Both the position numbers and the translations under genes were made by a program. The notes below the pieces were generated by a model. The model was given only the letters and a program-made list of their open reading frames with translations. It ran no database searches and was not told where the DNA came from. Of a DNA stretch of 52,858 nt, positions 46,129 to 52,858 are shown one piece after another; position 1 is the stretch's first letter, and the number at the start of each line of letters is the position of its first letter. This DNA is from Azospirillum sp. GTDB lineage: Bacteria > Pseudomonadota > Alphaproteobacteria > CACIAM-22H2. Where the stretch lies: the NCBI GenBank assembly GCA_020249045.1, contig JADCGK010000046.1, positions 1-52,858 of the forward strand, in the 5' to 3' direction.

Positions 46129-46157
46129 TTGACAAGGGGCGGGCGAAGGAACACGCT
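46129..46157 (+). promoter_or_regulatory. Candidate promoter of the riboswitch transcript
   Basis: A perfect -35 hexamer TTGACA (46129-46134) is followed after 17 bases by CACGCT, a poor -10. It lies just before the riboswitch, so it is the likely transcription start region, but the -10 is uncertain. Confidence 0.4.
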
Positions 46158-46161
46158 CCGT

Positions 46162-46332
46162 GCTGATGGTTCCCGCCAGGGATTGAATGGGAACGCGGTC
46201 GGGGTTCGCCCCAAGCCGCGGCTGCCCCCGCAACTGTAAGCGGCGAGCCGATCCGTCACACAGCCACTGGGCCGGAACCCCGGGAAGGCGACGGACCGGC
46301 GGTGACCCGCGAGCCAGGAGACCTGCCATCGC
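46162..46332 (+). ncRNA. Cobalamin (B12) riboswitch
   Basis: The aptamer contains all hallmarks: GGGAACGCGGT, GCTGCCCCCGCAACTGTAAG, the B12 box AGCCACTG (46262-46269), GGGAAGGCG (46282-46290) and GAGCCAGGAGACCTGCC (46311-46327). Adenosylcobalamin binding normally lowers expression of the gene downstream, here the DUF1636-type gene and possibly the whole transporter-GTPase run. It occupies most of the 331-base space between the NUDIX and DUF1636 genes. Confidence 0.95.
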
Positions 46333-46400
46333 AGTCGGTCACAGGCGGCCGTACCGGGCGGGGTGTCTCGGGACGTTGTTCGCGGGTGACGCACCGATCG

Positions 46401-46416
46401 CCAAGGTTCGCCTTGG
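46401..46416 (+). promoter_or_regulatory. UUCG tetraloop hairpin before the DUF1636 start
   Basis: CCAAGG-TTCG-CCTTGG is a perfect 6-base stem closed by a stable UUCG loop. It ends 13 bases before the GTG start and 85 bases after the aptamer starts closing. It may be part of the riboswitch expression platform or merely fix the spacing of the ribosome-binding site (GGGAAAG follows it directly). Confidence 0.45.
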
Positions 46417-46429
46417 GAAAGTTCCGCCC

Positions 46430-46846
46430 GTGACCGCATCGTCGCCTACACTCGACATCTGCAATCGTTGCCGCCCGCAAGGCTGGGAAGGCCCGCTCGA
46501 AGAACGTCCGGGCCGCAAACTTGCCCAAGCCGTCGACGCCGAACTCGCCCGGCGCGGGGTCGCCGACGTCGCGCGCCGCGACATCTACTGCCAAAGCCAG
46601 TGCAAACGCGCGTGCACCGTCGCATTCGCCGGCGGTGCCGCGCGTTTCACGTTCCTGTTCGGCGATTTGGATCCTCAGAAGCACGCGGGCGACGTGATCG
46701 ACGCGTTTTTGGCCTATCGCGAGCGGCCCGATGGGTTCCTGGCGCGTGCGGAACGTCCCGCACCTTTGCGCGAGGGCATTCTTGCGCGGATCGCCCCGCC
46801 CGGTTGGCGCGGCGAACTGGTCCTCGACGAAAAATCGGGTGTCTGA
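46430..46846 (+). CDS. DUF1636-type metal-binding/ferredoxin-like protein
   Basis: A 138-residue cytoplasmic protein with Cys11 and Cys14 in ICNRCRP and Cys54, Cys58 and Cys62 in YCQSQCKRACTVAF, a pattern of the DUF1636/COG5469 group. These have a thioredoxin-like [2Fe-2S] or metal-binding fold and often lie in cobalamin gene clusters. GTG 46430 is chosen because GGGAAAG lies upstream and all conserved residues follow. It is the first gene after the B12 riboswitch; a Zur-like palindrome starts 6 bases after its stop. Its biochemical role is unknown. Confidence 0.78.
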   Translation: MTASSPTLDICNRCRPQGWEGPLEERPGRKLAQAVDAELARRGVADVARRDIYCQSQCKRACTVAFAGGAARFTFLFGDLDPQKHAGDVIDAFLAYRERPDGFLARAERPAPLREGILARIAPPGWRGELVLDEKSGV

Positions 46847-46852
46847 TCGTTT

Positions 46853-46867
46853 TGTTATAGTATAACA
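46853..46867. promoter_or_regulatory. Zur-type palindrome TGTTATAGTATAACA
   Basis: A perfect 7-1-7 inverted repeat in the 47-base gap between the DUF1636-type and binding-protein genes. It matches the bacterial Zur consensus (TGTTATAnTATAACA) and the palindrome at 18355. It ends 26 bases before the ATG of the transporter gene. It should control a second, zinc-responsive promoter inside the run. Binding by Zur is inference. Confidence 0.72.
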
Positions 46868-46893
46868 CATCCATCTCTTTGAGGAGACTGGAT

Positions 46894-48366
46894 ATGGACA
46901 TGCGTTGGTTTTTCGCCGTTTTGCTGGCGCTGTCGCCGATTGCCGCCGACGCGCAGACGCGTCCGCTCGTCGTCGGGCAAAGCTTTCTCACCGACTCGCT
47001 GGACCCCGTACAGGGTGTCGCGGGTTGGGCGTTGCAGTCGCACGGCGTCGCGGAGACCTTATTCACCGTTGATCGGCAGGGCCGCGTCGTGCCGCATTTG
47101 GCCGAAAGCGTGCGCCGGGACGGCGAGGCTTTCGTGATCCGCCTGAAGCCGGACCTGAAATTCGCGGACGGGTCGCCGCTGGACGCTGCGGCGCTCAAAG
47201 CCTCGCTCGAACGCGCGACGCGCGAGAATCCGCGCGCGCGGGCGCAGACCGGCGCGTTGGCGTTGATGGCGTTGGACGCGCGCGAAGTGCGTATGCGGCC
47301 CGAACGGCCCGTCGCGGCGATCGAAAGCGTCCTCGCCGAATTTCCATTGGCTGTCCACAAAGCCGACGGGACCAACGTGCACATGACGGGTCCGTTCCGG
47401 CCGGTCGAATTCCGGCGCGGGGAAACCTTGCGGCTCGAACCCAACCCGCATTACCGCGACGCGGGCGCACGGCCGAACGTGACGATCCGGCGCGTGGGCG
47501 ACGCGCAGACGCTGGCGCTGGCGCTGGAAAGCGGCGAGGTCGATATCGCGTTCAATCTGGCGCCCGAAACGCTGGCGCGCGTGCGCGCCCGGCCGGGGAT
47601 CGGCGTCAAATCCACGCCGGTCGCCTACCAGTACATGATGCTGTTCAACACCGCCAAAGCGCCGTTCGACGATCCGCGCGTGCGCCGTGCGGCGGACCTT
47701 GCGATCGATCGTGCGACGTTGACGGCGGCGGTGAACGGCGGCGAACCCGCGAGCGGCATGTTCCCGCGCGTCTTCCCCTTCGCGGCCGAAACGCCGCGCC
47801 CGACCGACACGCGCGAAGCGGCGGCGTTGCTCGATGCGGCCGGATGGCGTGCCGGCCCCGACGGTCGGCGCTCGAAAGACGGTCGACCGCTCGAATTCAC
47901 GCTGACGACCTATCCCCAGCGGCCCGATCTGGTCGCGATCGCCCCGGTGGTCCGCGCCGAATTGGAGCGCGTCGGGTTCCGCGTGCGGATCGAGATCGTC
48001 GAGGCGATCACGCCGCAGTTGCAGGCCAAGCGGTTCGACGCGTCGCTGTGGGCCATGCATGCCGCCCCCGGCGGGGACGGCGCGTTCGTGTTCGAGCAGT
48101 ATCTGCGCTCGACCGGTCCGTCGAACTTCATGTCTTTCGCCGATCCGGCGCTCGACGCGGCGCTCGACAGCTTGCGCGAGATCGACGCGGCGCCCGCGCG
48201 TGCGGCCGCGCTGCGCGAGATCGAGCGACGGACGTTCGTTTCGGCGCCGATCGCCTATCTGATGACCCCGGTCTGGCATGTCGGCCTATCCGCCCGGGCG
48301 GCGGATTACGTGCCCTATCCGTCGGACTATTACGTCGTCCGCGCCGACCTGCGCGCGCGGCCCTGA
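46894..48366 (+). CDS. Nickel/peptide-type ABC transporter substrate-binding protein (SBP family 5)
   Basis: A 490-residue periplasmic protein of the DppA/NikA/OppA family. The signal peptide (WFFAVLLALSPIAADA) is cut before QTRPLVVG. VVPHLAESVRRDGEAFVIRL and FADGSPLDAAALKASLERAT are the conserved N-lobe segments; RRAADLAIDRATLTAAVNGG marks the C-lobe hinge. GAGGAG lies 7 bases before ATG 46894. The ligand may be a metal chelate, metallophore or peptide; in this setting a zinc or cobalt complex is suspected. Its stop overlaps the next start by one base. Confidence 0.88.
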   Translation: MDMRWFFAVLLALSPIAADAQTRPLVVGQSFLTDSLDPVQGVAGWALQSHGVAETLFTVDRQGRVVPHLAESVRRDGEAFVIRLKPDLKFADGSPLDAAALKASLERATRENPRARAQTGALALMALDAREVRMRPERPVAAIESVLAEFPLAVHKADGTNVHMTGPFRPVEFRRGETLRLEPNPHYRDAGARPNVTIRRVGDAQTLALALESGEVDIAFNLAPETLARVRARPGIGVKSTPVAYQYMMLFNTAKAPFDDPRVRRAADLAIDRATLTAAVNGGEPASGMFPRVFPFAAETPRPTDTREAAALLDAAGWRAGPDGRRSKDGRPLEFTLTTYPQRPDLVAIAPVVRAELERVGFRVRIEIVEAITPQLQAKRFDASLWAMHAAPGGDGAFVFEQYLRSTGPSNFMSFADPALDAALDSLREIDAAPARAAALREIERRTFVSAPIAYLMTPVWHVGLSARAADYVPYPSDYYVVRADLRARP

Positions 48367-49283
48367 TGCGCGCGTTGGCGGCCGAACTTGCGCGGGCGAC
48401 CTTGTTGCTGTGGCTTGCGAGCCTCGCCGCGTTCGCGGTCGTCCGCGCAATGCCGGCCGATCCGGCGGCCCTTGGTTTGATCGCCTTCGGCCAAGCGGCC
48501 GATCCCGAAACCGTCGCCGCCTTGCGCGCGCAATGGGGCTTGGATCGGCCGATGGCGGTCCAGTATTTCGGCTGGCTTGCGGATTTCCTGTCCGGCGACT
48601 GGCGGCGGTCCTTCCGGACCGGAGAGCCGATCTTCGAGGAATTCGCCCGGCGTCTGCCGGTCAGTTTGACCGTCGGGTTCGGCGGCTTGTTCGTGGCGCT
48701 GGCGATCGCGGGGCCGCTCGCGACGGCGGCGGCGAAACGACCGGCGGGCGGCGCGGCCCGGTTGCTCGACGCCGCGACCCTGGGTGCGCAGGCGATACCG
48801 GCCTTCTTCGCCGGTTGCGTGCTGGTATGGCTGTTCGCGGTCGAGTTCCGCGTCGTGACCGTGCTGGGGGAGGGGCCGGGGCGCTACGTCCTGCCGATTT
48901 TGATCGTGGCGTTCACCGGGCTTGGTCCGCTCGCGCAAGTCTATCGCGCCGGCTTGGCGGAGGCCGGCCGCGCGGATTACATGCGCACGGCGTTGGCCAA
49001 AGGGGCCGATCCCGAACGGGCGTTGGCCGGCCACGGCGGGCGCTACGCGCGCTTGGGCTTGAGTGCGGCGTTGACCGCCGAGGCCGGCTGGATCGTCGGC
49101 GGATCGGCGGTGGTCGAGGTCGTCTTCGGGTTGCCGGGGATCGGGGCGTTCCTGGTCGATGCGGTCGCAATGCGCGACTATTTCGTGCTGCAAGCCTACA
49201 TCGTCGTCGCGGCGGCGTGGATGTTGATCGTCGCGGCGATCGCCGCGGTCGCGCGCCGCGCGCTCGACCCGAGGGCGGGCTGA
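48366..49283 (+). CDS. ABC transporter permease, DppB/NikB type
   Basis: A 305-residue inner-membrane protein with six hydrophobic helices. RAMPADPAALGLIAFGQAAD, then ETVAALRAQWGLDRPMAVQY and FGWLADFLSGDW(R)RSFRTG, are the N-terminal signature of the dipeptide/nickel permeases. EAGRADYMRTALAKGADPER contains the ATPase-coupling loop. It overlaps the genes on both sides by one base (TGATG), so the three transporter genes are coupled. Confidence 0.92.
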   Translation: MRALAAELARATLLLWLASLAAFAVVRAMPADPAALGLIAFGQAADPETVAALRAQWGLDRPMAVQYFGWLADFLSGDWRRSFRTGEPIFEEFARRLPVSLTVGFGGLFVALAIAGPLATAAAKRPAGGAARLLDAATLGAQAIPAFFAGCVLVWLFAVEFRVVTVLGEGPGRYVLPILIVAFTGLGPLAQVYRAGLAEAGRADYMRTALAKGADPERALAGHGGRYARLGLSAALTAEAGWIVGGSAVVEVVFGLPGIGAFLVDAVAMRDYFVLQAYIVVAAAWMLIVAAIAAVARRALDPRAG

Positions 49284-50191
49284 TGTCCCACCACGCGCCC
49301 GCCGCCATCGAGCGCAAGCTTTGGCTCATCCCGGCGCTGGCCGTCGCGGCGGCCGTATGCGCCTTCTGGCAGCCTTATCCGCCCGATGCCGTCGATGTGT
49401 TCAACCGCCACGCGCCACCGTCGGCCGCGCATTGGCTGGGAACCGACCAACTCGGCCGCGACCTCGCTTCGCGCGTCATGGCCGGCATGGCGCGGACGTT
49501 CCTCGCCGTCGGCATCGTCGCGGCCATGTGCGTGGCGCTCGGCCTTGCGGTCGGACTGGCGGCGGCGGGTGCGCGGGGGATCGTCCGTGCGGGCTTGCTG
49601 CGGCTGGCCGAATTCGCGGCCGTGATGCCGTCCATGGTCGTGGCGATCGCCGTCGTGGCGGTGGCGGGGTTCGACGTCGTGACCGCCGGGGTGGCGCTCG
49701 GCTTGGGCGCTTGGGGCCCCTATGCGCTGCTCGCCGACGGGCTCGCGCGCCGCGCGCTCGCCGAACCTTACGTCCGCGCGGCCGCCGCATTGGGCGCCTC
49801 GCGTCCGCGCGTGCTCGTTCGGCACGTCTTGCCCGCGATCCTCGACACCCAATTCGCCTATCTGGGCGCAAAGCTGGGCCGCGTGGCGATCGCCTATGCC
49901 GCACTCGCCTTTCTCGGTCTGGGGGCGGATCCCGGCCGGCCCGATTGGGGCGCCATGCTCCACGAATACCGGCTGCTCGCTTTCGACCATCCGGGGCTGA
50001 TGCTGTGGCCCGGCTTCGCGCTGGTGACGATGTGCGTGGTTTTGCGCGCGGCGTTGGGCAAGGATGCGGGCGCGCGGGTGCCGGCAAGCTCGGCCGATAC
50101 GCCCGCAGCGCTGGCGTGCGCCGACCTGCACGCGCCCGAAGCCGATAACCCCGTCGCGGTTGGGGTGGAAACCGCGCCCCGAACCGGCTAA
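49283..50191 (+). CDS. ABC transporter permease, DppC/NikC type
   Basis: A 302-residue partner of the preceding permease. HWLGTDQLGRDLASRVMAGM is the DppC/NikC signature, and RAAAALGASRPRVLVRHVLP is the coupling loop. The final 40 residues are a soluble tail (KDAGARVPASSADTPAALAC...) without a known counterpart. No ATPase gene of the NikD/NikE type follows; the next gene, 29 bases on, is a GTPase. The transporter must use an ATPase encoded elsewhere. Confidence 0.92.
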   Translation: MSHHAPAAIERKLWLIPALAVAAAVCAFWQPYPPDAVDVFNRHAPPSAAHWLGTDQLGRDLASRVMAGMARTFLAVGIVAAMCVALGLAVGLAAAGARGIVRAGLLRLAEFAAVMPSMVVAIAVVAVAGFDVVTAGVALGLGAWGPYALLADGLARRALAEPYVRAAAALGASRPRVLVRHVLPAILDTQFAYLGAKLGRVAIAYAALAFLGLGADPGRPDWGAMLHEYRLLAFDHPGLMLWPGFALVTMCVVLRAALGKDAGARVPASSADTPAALACADLHAPEADNPVAVGVETAPRTG

Positions 50192-50220
50192 ATCCACCGG
50201 CGACCTCCGACGGAGAACCC

Positions 50221-51294
50221 ATGTCCCAGCCGATTCCCGTTACCGTCCTGACCGGCTATCTCGGCGCCGGCAAGACCACCCTGCTGAACCGCATCCTGAC
50301 CGAATCGCACGGCAAGAAGTACGCCGTCATCATCAACGAGTTCGGCGAGGTCGGCATCGACAACGACATCGTCGTCGGCACCGACGAAGAAATCTTCGAG
50401 ATGAACAACGGGTGCATCTGCTGCACCGTGCGCGGCGATCTGATCCGCACGATCGGCGGCTTGATGAAGCGCGCCGACGCGCTGGACGGCATCATCGTCG
50501 AAACGACCGGACTCGCGGACCCGGCCCCGGTGGCGCAAACCTTCTTCACCGACGACGAGGTGAAGGCCAAGACCCAACTCGACGCCGTCGTGACGGTGGT
50601 GGACGCCAAGCACTTCCCCTTGCGGCTGGAGGACAGTCGCGAGGCCGAAGACCAGGTGGCCTTCGCCGACGTCGTACTGCTCAACAAGACCGATTTGGTG
50701 TCGCCCGCCGATCTCGCCGCCGTCGAACGGCGCATCCGCGAGATCAATCCCTACGCGCGCATCCACCGCACGCAGAAAAGCGCCATCGAACTCGACAAGA
50801 TCCTCGACAAGGGCGCGTTCGACTTGCAGCGCATTCTCGCGCTCGATCCGCATTTCCTGCACGATCACGGCCATCATCACGACCATGATGATGGCCACGA
50901 TCACGATCCGGCGACGTGCGACGATCCGACCCACGATCACAGCCACGACCATCACCATCACCACCATCACGACGCGCCCAATCCCAAGCACGCCGACGAC
51001 GTGTTCTCGGTCGCCGCGGTCGTGGACGGGCCGGTCGATCCCGAGAAGTTCCGCGTTTGGATTTCGGGCATCTTGCAAAGCCAGGGACAGAACATCCTTC
51101 GTTCGAAGGGCGTGCTGGCGGTCGAGGGGGCTGAGCAGCGCTTCGTCTTCCAAGCCGTTCACATGATCGCCGATTCGACGTGGGGCCAGCCCTGGCGCGC
51201 GGGCGAGAAGCGTGGCTCGAAGCTCGTCTTCATCGGCCGCAAGCTCGACGCGGAGGCGCTCAAGGCCGGGTTCGAGGCCTGCAAAGCGGCATGA
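50221..51294 (+). CDS. COG0523 GTPase (CobW/YciC/ZigA-like) with His-rich loop
   Basis: A 357-residue P-loop GTPase metallochaperone. Walker A is GYLGAGKTT (residues 12-20), the metal-binding motif is C65-I-C67-C68, and base recognition is NKTD. Residues about 211-257 are dominated by His and Asp and should bind several metal ions; the CobW C-terminal domain follows. Zinc-regulated members deliver zinc to proteins under zinc starvation; others act in cobalamin synthesis (CobW) or nitrile hydratase. Here a Zur-like site upstream favours zinc, a B12 riboswitch leaves cobalt open. Its stop overlaps the WD40 gene start by 4 bases. Confidence 0.9.
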   Translation: MSQPIPVTVLTGYLGAGKTTLLNRILTESHGKKYAVIINEFGEVGIDNDIVVGTDEEIFEMNNGCICCTVRGDLIRTIGGLMKRADALDGIIVETTGLADPAPVAQTFFTDDEVKAKTQLDAVVTVVDAKHFPLRLEDSREAEDQVAFADVVLLNKTDLVSPADLAAVERRIREINPYARIHRTQKSAIELDKILDKGAFDLQRILALDPHFLHDHGHHHDHDDGHDHDPATCDDPTHDHSHDHHHHHHHDAPNPKHADDVFSVAAVVDGPVDPEKFRVWISGILQSQGQNILRSKGVLAVEGAEQRFVFQAVHMIADSTWGQPWRAGEKRGSKLVFIGRKLDAEALKAGFEACKAA

Positions 51295-52316
51295 GCGAGG
51301 CCAAGTTACCGGCGCGGCGCGAGTTCGCGTTCGGCGCCTATGTATCCGGTGCGGCTTTCACGGCCGACGGCGAAACGGCCGGCTTCGCACTCGGTTCGGG
51401 TGCGATCAAGCTCGTGACCGTCGCGGATTCGAGCGTGCGCGAGATAGCGGCGCACAAGGGCGCGTCGCTGAGTTTCGCCGCACACCCGGACGGCAACTCC
51501 TTCCTGTCGGGCGGGGACGACGGGCGCCTCGTGCGCGTCGCGCGCGACGGGGAAACTTCCGAGGTCGCGAAATTCCAAGGCAAGTGGCTCGACGTTCTCG
51601 CCACGCACAAATCGGGCGGCTTCGCCTGCGCGTTCGGCAAGGAAATCCGCTATTGGGCACCCGGCGCGACCGAGCCCAAAACGCTGGGGCCGCACCCGAG
51701 TTCGGTCGCCGCCCTCGATTTCAGCCCCGACGGCAGCCGTCTGGCCGCCGCCCATTACGGCGGCGCGTCGATCTGGCAAATCCGAAATCCCGCCAGCGCC
51801 CCGCGCAAGCTGGATTGGAAGGGCAGTCACATCGTCGTCAGATACGCACCCAACGGCAAATTTCTGGCGACGACCACGCAAGACAACGCGATCCATGTTT
51901 GGCGTCTGGCCAATGGCCAGGACATGCAGATGGCCGGCTATCGGACCAAGGTGAAGGCGCTCGCCTGGACGGCCGACGCGCGCTACCTGCTGTCCGACGC
52001 GGCCGATTGCTTCGTGTGCTGGGATTTCTCGGGCAAGGGGCCGGAAGGCCAACCGCCCGTCGAGTACGGCTTCGGCGACGGCCGGGCGATGACCGCGGCG
52101 ATCGCCCACCCCGATAGCCCGTTCGTTTGCGGCGGGTTCGAGAACGGCGCCTTGCGCCTGGGCGATATGGATTCCAAGCGCGATCTCGAATTGCGGCCCG
52201 GCGCCGACGACCGCAAGCCGATCCGCGCGATGGCGTGGTCCCCCGACGGCTGGCGCATCGCCGCGGGTGCGGAAGACGGCTATGCGACCGTCTTCGATTT
52301 GAAGGCCAAGTCGTAG
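51291..52316 (+). CDS. WD40-repeat protein coupled to the COG0523 GTPase
   Basis: A 341-residue soluble beta-propeller with about seven WD40-like repeats (for example VAALDFSPDGSRLAAAHYGG, YAPNGKFLATTTQDNAIHVW, MAWSPDGWRIAAGAEDGYAT). It has no signal peptide. The start overlaps the GTPase stop (ATGA), so the two are made together and probably interact. WD40 proteins commonly accompany COG0523 GTPases in alphaproteobacteria, but their role is not established. A scaffold presenting client proteins to the metallochaperone is a hypothesis. Confidence 0.85.
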   Translation: MSEAKLPARREFAFGAYVSGAAFTADGETAGFALGSGAIKLVTVADSSVREIAAHKGASLSFAAHPDGNSFLSGGDDGRLVRVARDGETSEVAKFQGKWLDVLATHKSGGFACAFGKEIRYWAPGATEPKTLGPHPSSVAALDFSPDGSRLAAAHYGGASIWQIRNPASAPRKLDWKGSHIVVRYAPNGKFLATTTQDNAIHVWRLANGQDMQMAGYRTKVKALAWTADARYLLSDAADCFVCWDFSGKGPEGQPPVEYGFGDGRAMTAAIAHPDSPFVCGGFENGALRLGDMDSKRDLELRPGADDRKPIRAMAWSPDGWRIAAGAEDGYATVFDLKAKS

Positions 52317-52376
52317 CCGGGTTGCGATCGTGCGCCGTGGCGGCGGGTCGGATCCCGCGCTAAGCTTGCGCGCGCC

Positions 52377-52858
52377 ATGTCGAACAACCTGCCCAAGCCC
52401 TTCGCAACGCCGGTGCCGGACCGGCATCGGCCCACGCCCACGCCGTCCGCGCGCAAGCCCGACGCCGCGACGCTTGCGATCCTGCGCGCCATCGAACGCA
52501 AGGTCGTCTGGTTGTCGTCGTGGACGATCCATAACGCCAATCAGATCCGGCCCAAGCGCGACGGGCTGAAGGTCGGCGGACACCAGGCATCCTCGGCGTC
52601 GATGGCCACGCTGATGACCGCGCTTTACTTGCGCGTGCTGCGCCCGCAGGACCGCGTGGCGGTCAAGCCGCACGCAAGTCCGGTCTTCCACGCGCTGCAG
52701 TATCTGTTGGGCCACCAGACGCGCGAAAAGCTGGAGCGATTCCGCGCGCTGGGCGGGGCGCAAGCCTATCCTTCGCGCACGAAGGACATCGACGACGTCG
52801 ATTTTTCGACGGGATCGGTCGGTTTGGGCGTGGCGGAAACCCTGTTCGCGTCGATCGC
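52377..52858 (+). CDS. Transketolase/pyruvate dehydrogenase E1 (AceE-like), N-terminal part (runs off right edge)
   Basis: The first 160 residues of a thiamine-diphosphate enzyme. LKVGGHQASSASMATLMTAL and DRVAVKPHASPVFHALQYLL, then DVDFSTGSVGLGVAETLFAS, are typical of the homodimeric AceE/transketolase-like E1 group. ATG 52377 begins the product after the WD40 stop by 60 bases. Pyruvate dehydrogenase or a related 2-oxoacid/transketolase activity is possible; the C-terminal part needed to decide is missing. Confidence 0.82.
   Translation, partial: MSNNLPKPFATPVPDRHRPTPTPSARKPDAATLAILRAIERKVVWLSSWTIHNANQIRPKRDGLKVGGHQASSASMATLMTALYLRVLRPQDRVAVKPHASPVFHALQYLLGHQTREKLERFRALGGAQAYPSRTKDIDDVDFSTGSVGLGVAETLFASI

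Noticed and set aside
46187-46429. N-terminal extension of the DUF1636-type protein
   Set aside because: It would translate the cobalamin aptamer; the conserved cysteines all follow the GTG at 46430.

Overview
The window is about 53 kb of very GC-rich, densely coded bacterial chromosome with no phage, insertion sequence, CRISPR or plasmid signature. Its gene content suggests an alphaproteobacterium, probably a Rhodospirillales-like lineage: a glnB-glnA pair with a sigma-54-type promoter, glnE, a DctPQM TRAP transporter, SCO1, four-PAS hybrid kinase and chemoreceptor genes, and many 1-4 base overlaps between adjacent genes. The order assignment is inference; no rRNA or other strong taxonomic marker is present.

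Layout. 1-5.8 kb: start of a class II glutamine amidotransferase, a haem lipoprotein of cytochrome P460 type, a TauE/SafE exporter divergent from a LysR regulator, parE, an acyl-CoA thioesterase and a TPR-like protein. 5.8-10.9 kb (minus strand): a YnjB-YnjC-YnjD type ABC transporter translationally coupled to a radical SAM protein, preceded by a ProXp-ala/YbaK type editing protein. 11-18.3 kb: an unusual alpha/beta hydrolase-FkbM methyltransferase fusion, PBP1A, an NAD(P)-binding SAF-domain oxidoreductase, and prfB with an intact programmed +1 frameshift. 18.3-26.4 kb: an outer-membrane channel protein with a histidine-rich mature N-terminus behind a Zur-like palindrome, a Bcp peroxiredoxin, glnE and a large AsmA/YhdP-like protein. 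26.4-33.4 kb (minus strand): a TRAP transporter with an upstream phytanoyl-CoA-dioxygenase-like enzyme, glnA, glnB and an aminotransferase. 33.5-45.7 kb: tRNA-His, a pentapeptide-repeat protein, a flavin reductase, a DUF1194 protein, nnr, a small acidic protein, malonyl-CoA decarboxylase, a hybrid histidine kinase, SCO1, a chemoreceptor and a small Gln/Ala-rich protein. 45.7-52.3 kb: a NUDIX hydrolase, then the metal locus below. The right edge cuts a transketolase/AceE-like E1 gene.

The most interesting region is 46.1-52.3 kb. A cobalamin riboswitch leads into a five-cysteine DUF1636-type protein. Directly after it lies a near-perfect Zur-type palindrome (TGTTATAGTATAACA), then a NikA/DppA-type binding protein and two permeases with no ATPase gene, a COG0523 (CobW/YciC-like) GTPase with a CxCC motif and a very His-rich loop, and a WD40 protein. 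All are on the plus strand with overlaps or short gaps. A second palindrome of the same 7-1-7 design lies in front of the His-rich porin-like gene at 18.4 kb. Together they suggest a zinc-starvation (possibly zinc/cobalt/B12 cross-talk) uptake and metal-delivery system: an outer-membrane channel, a periplasmic binding protein, an inner-membrane permease pair, a cytoplasmic metallochaperone and a WD40 partner. Regulation and substrate are inferred from sequence only.
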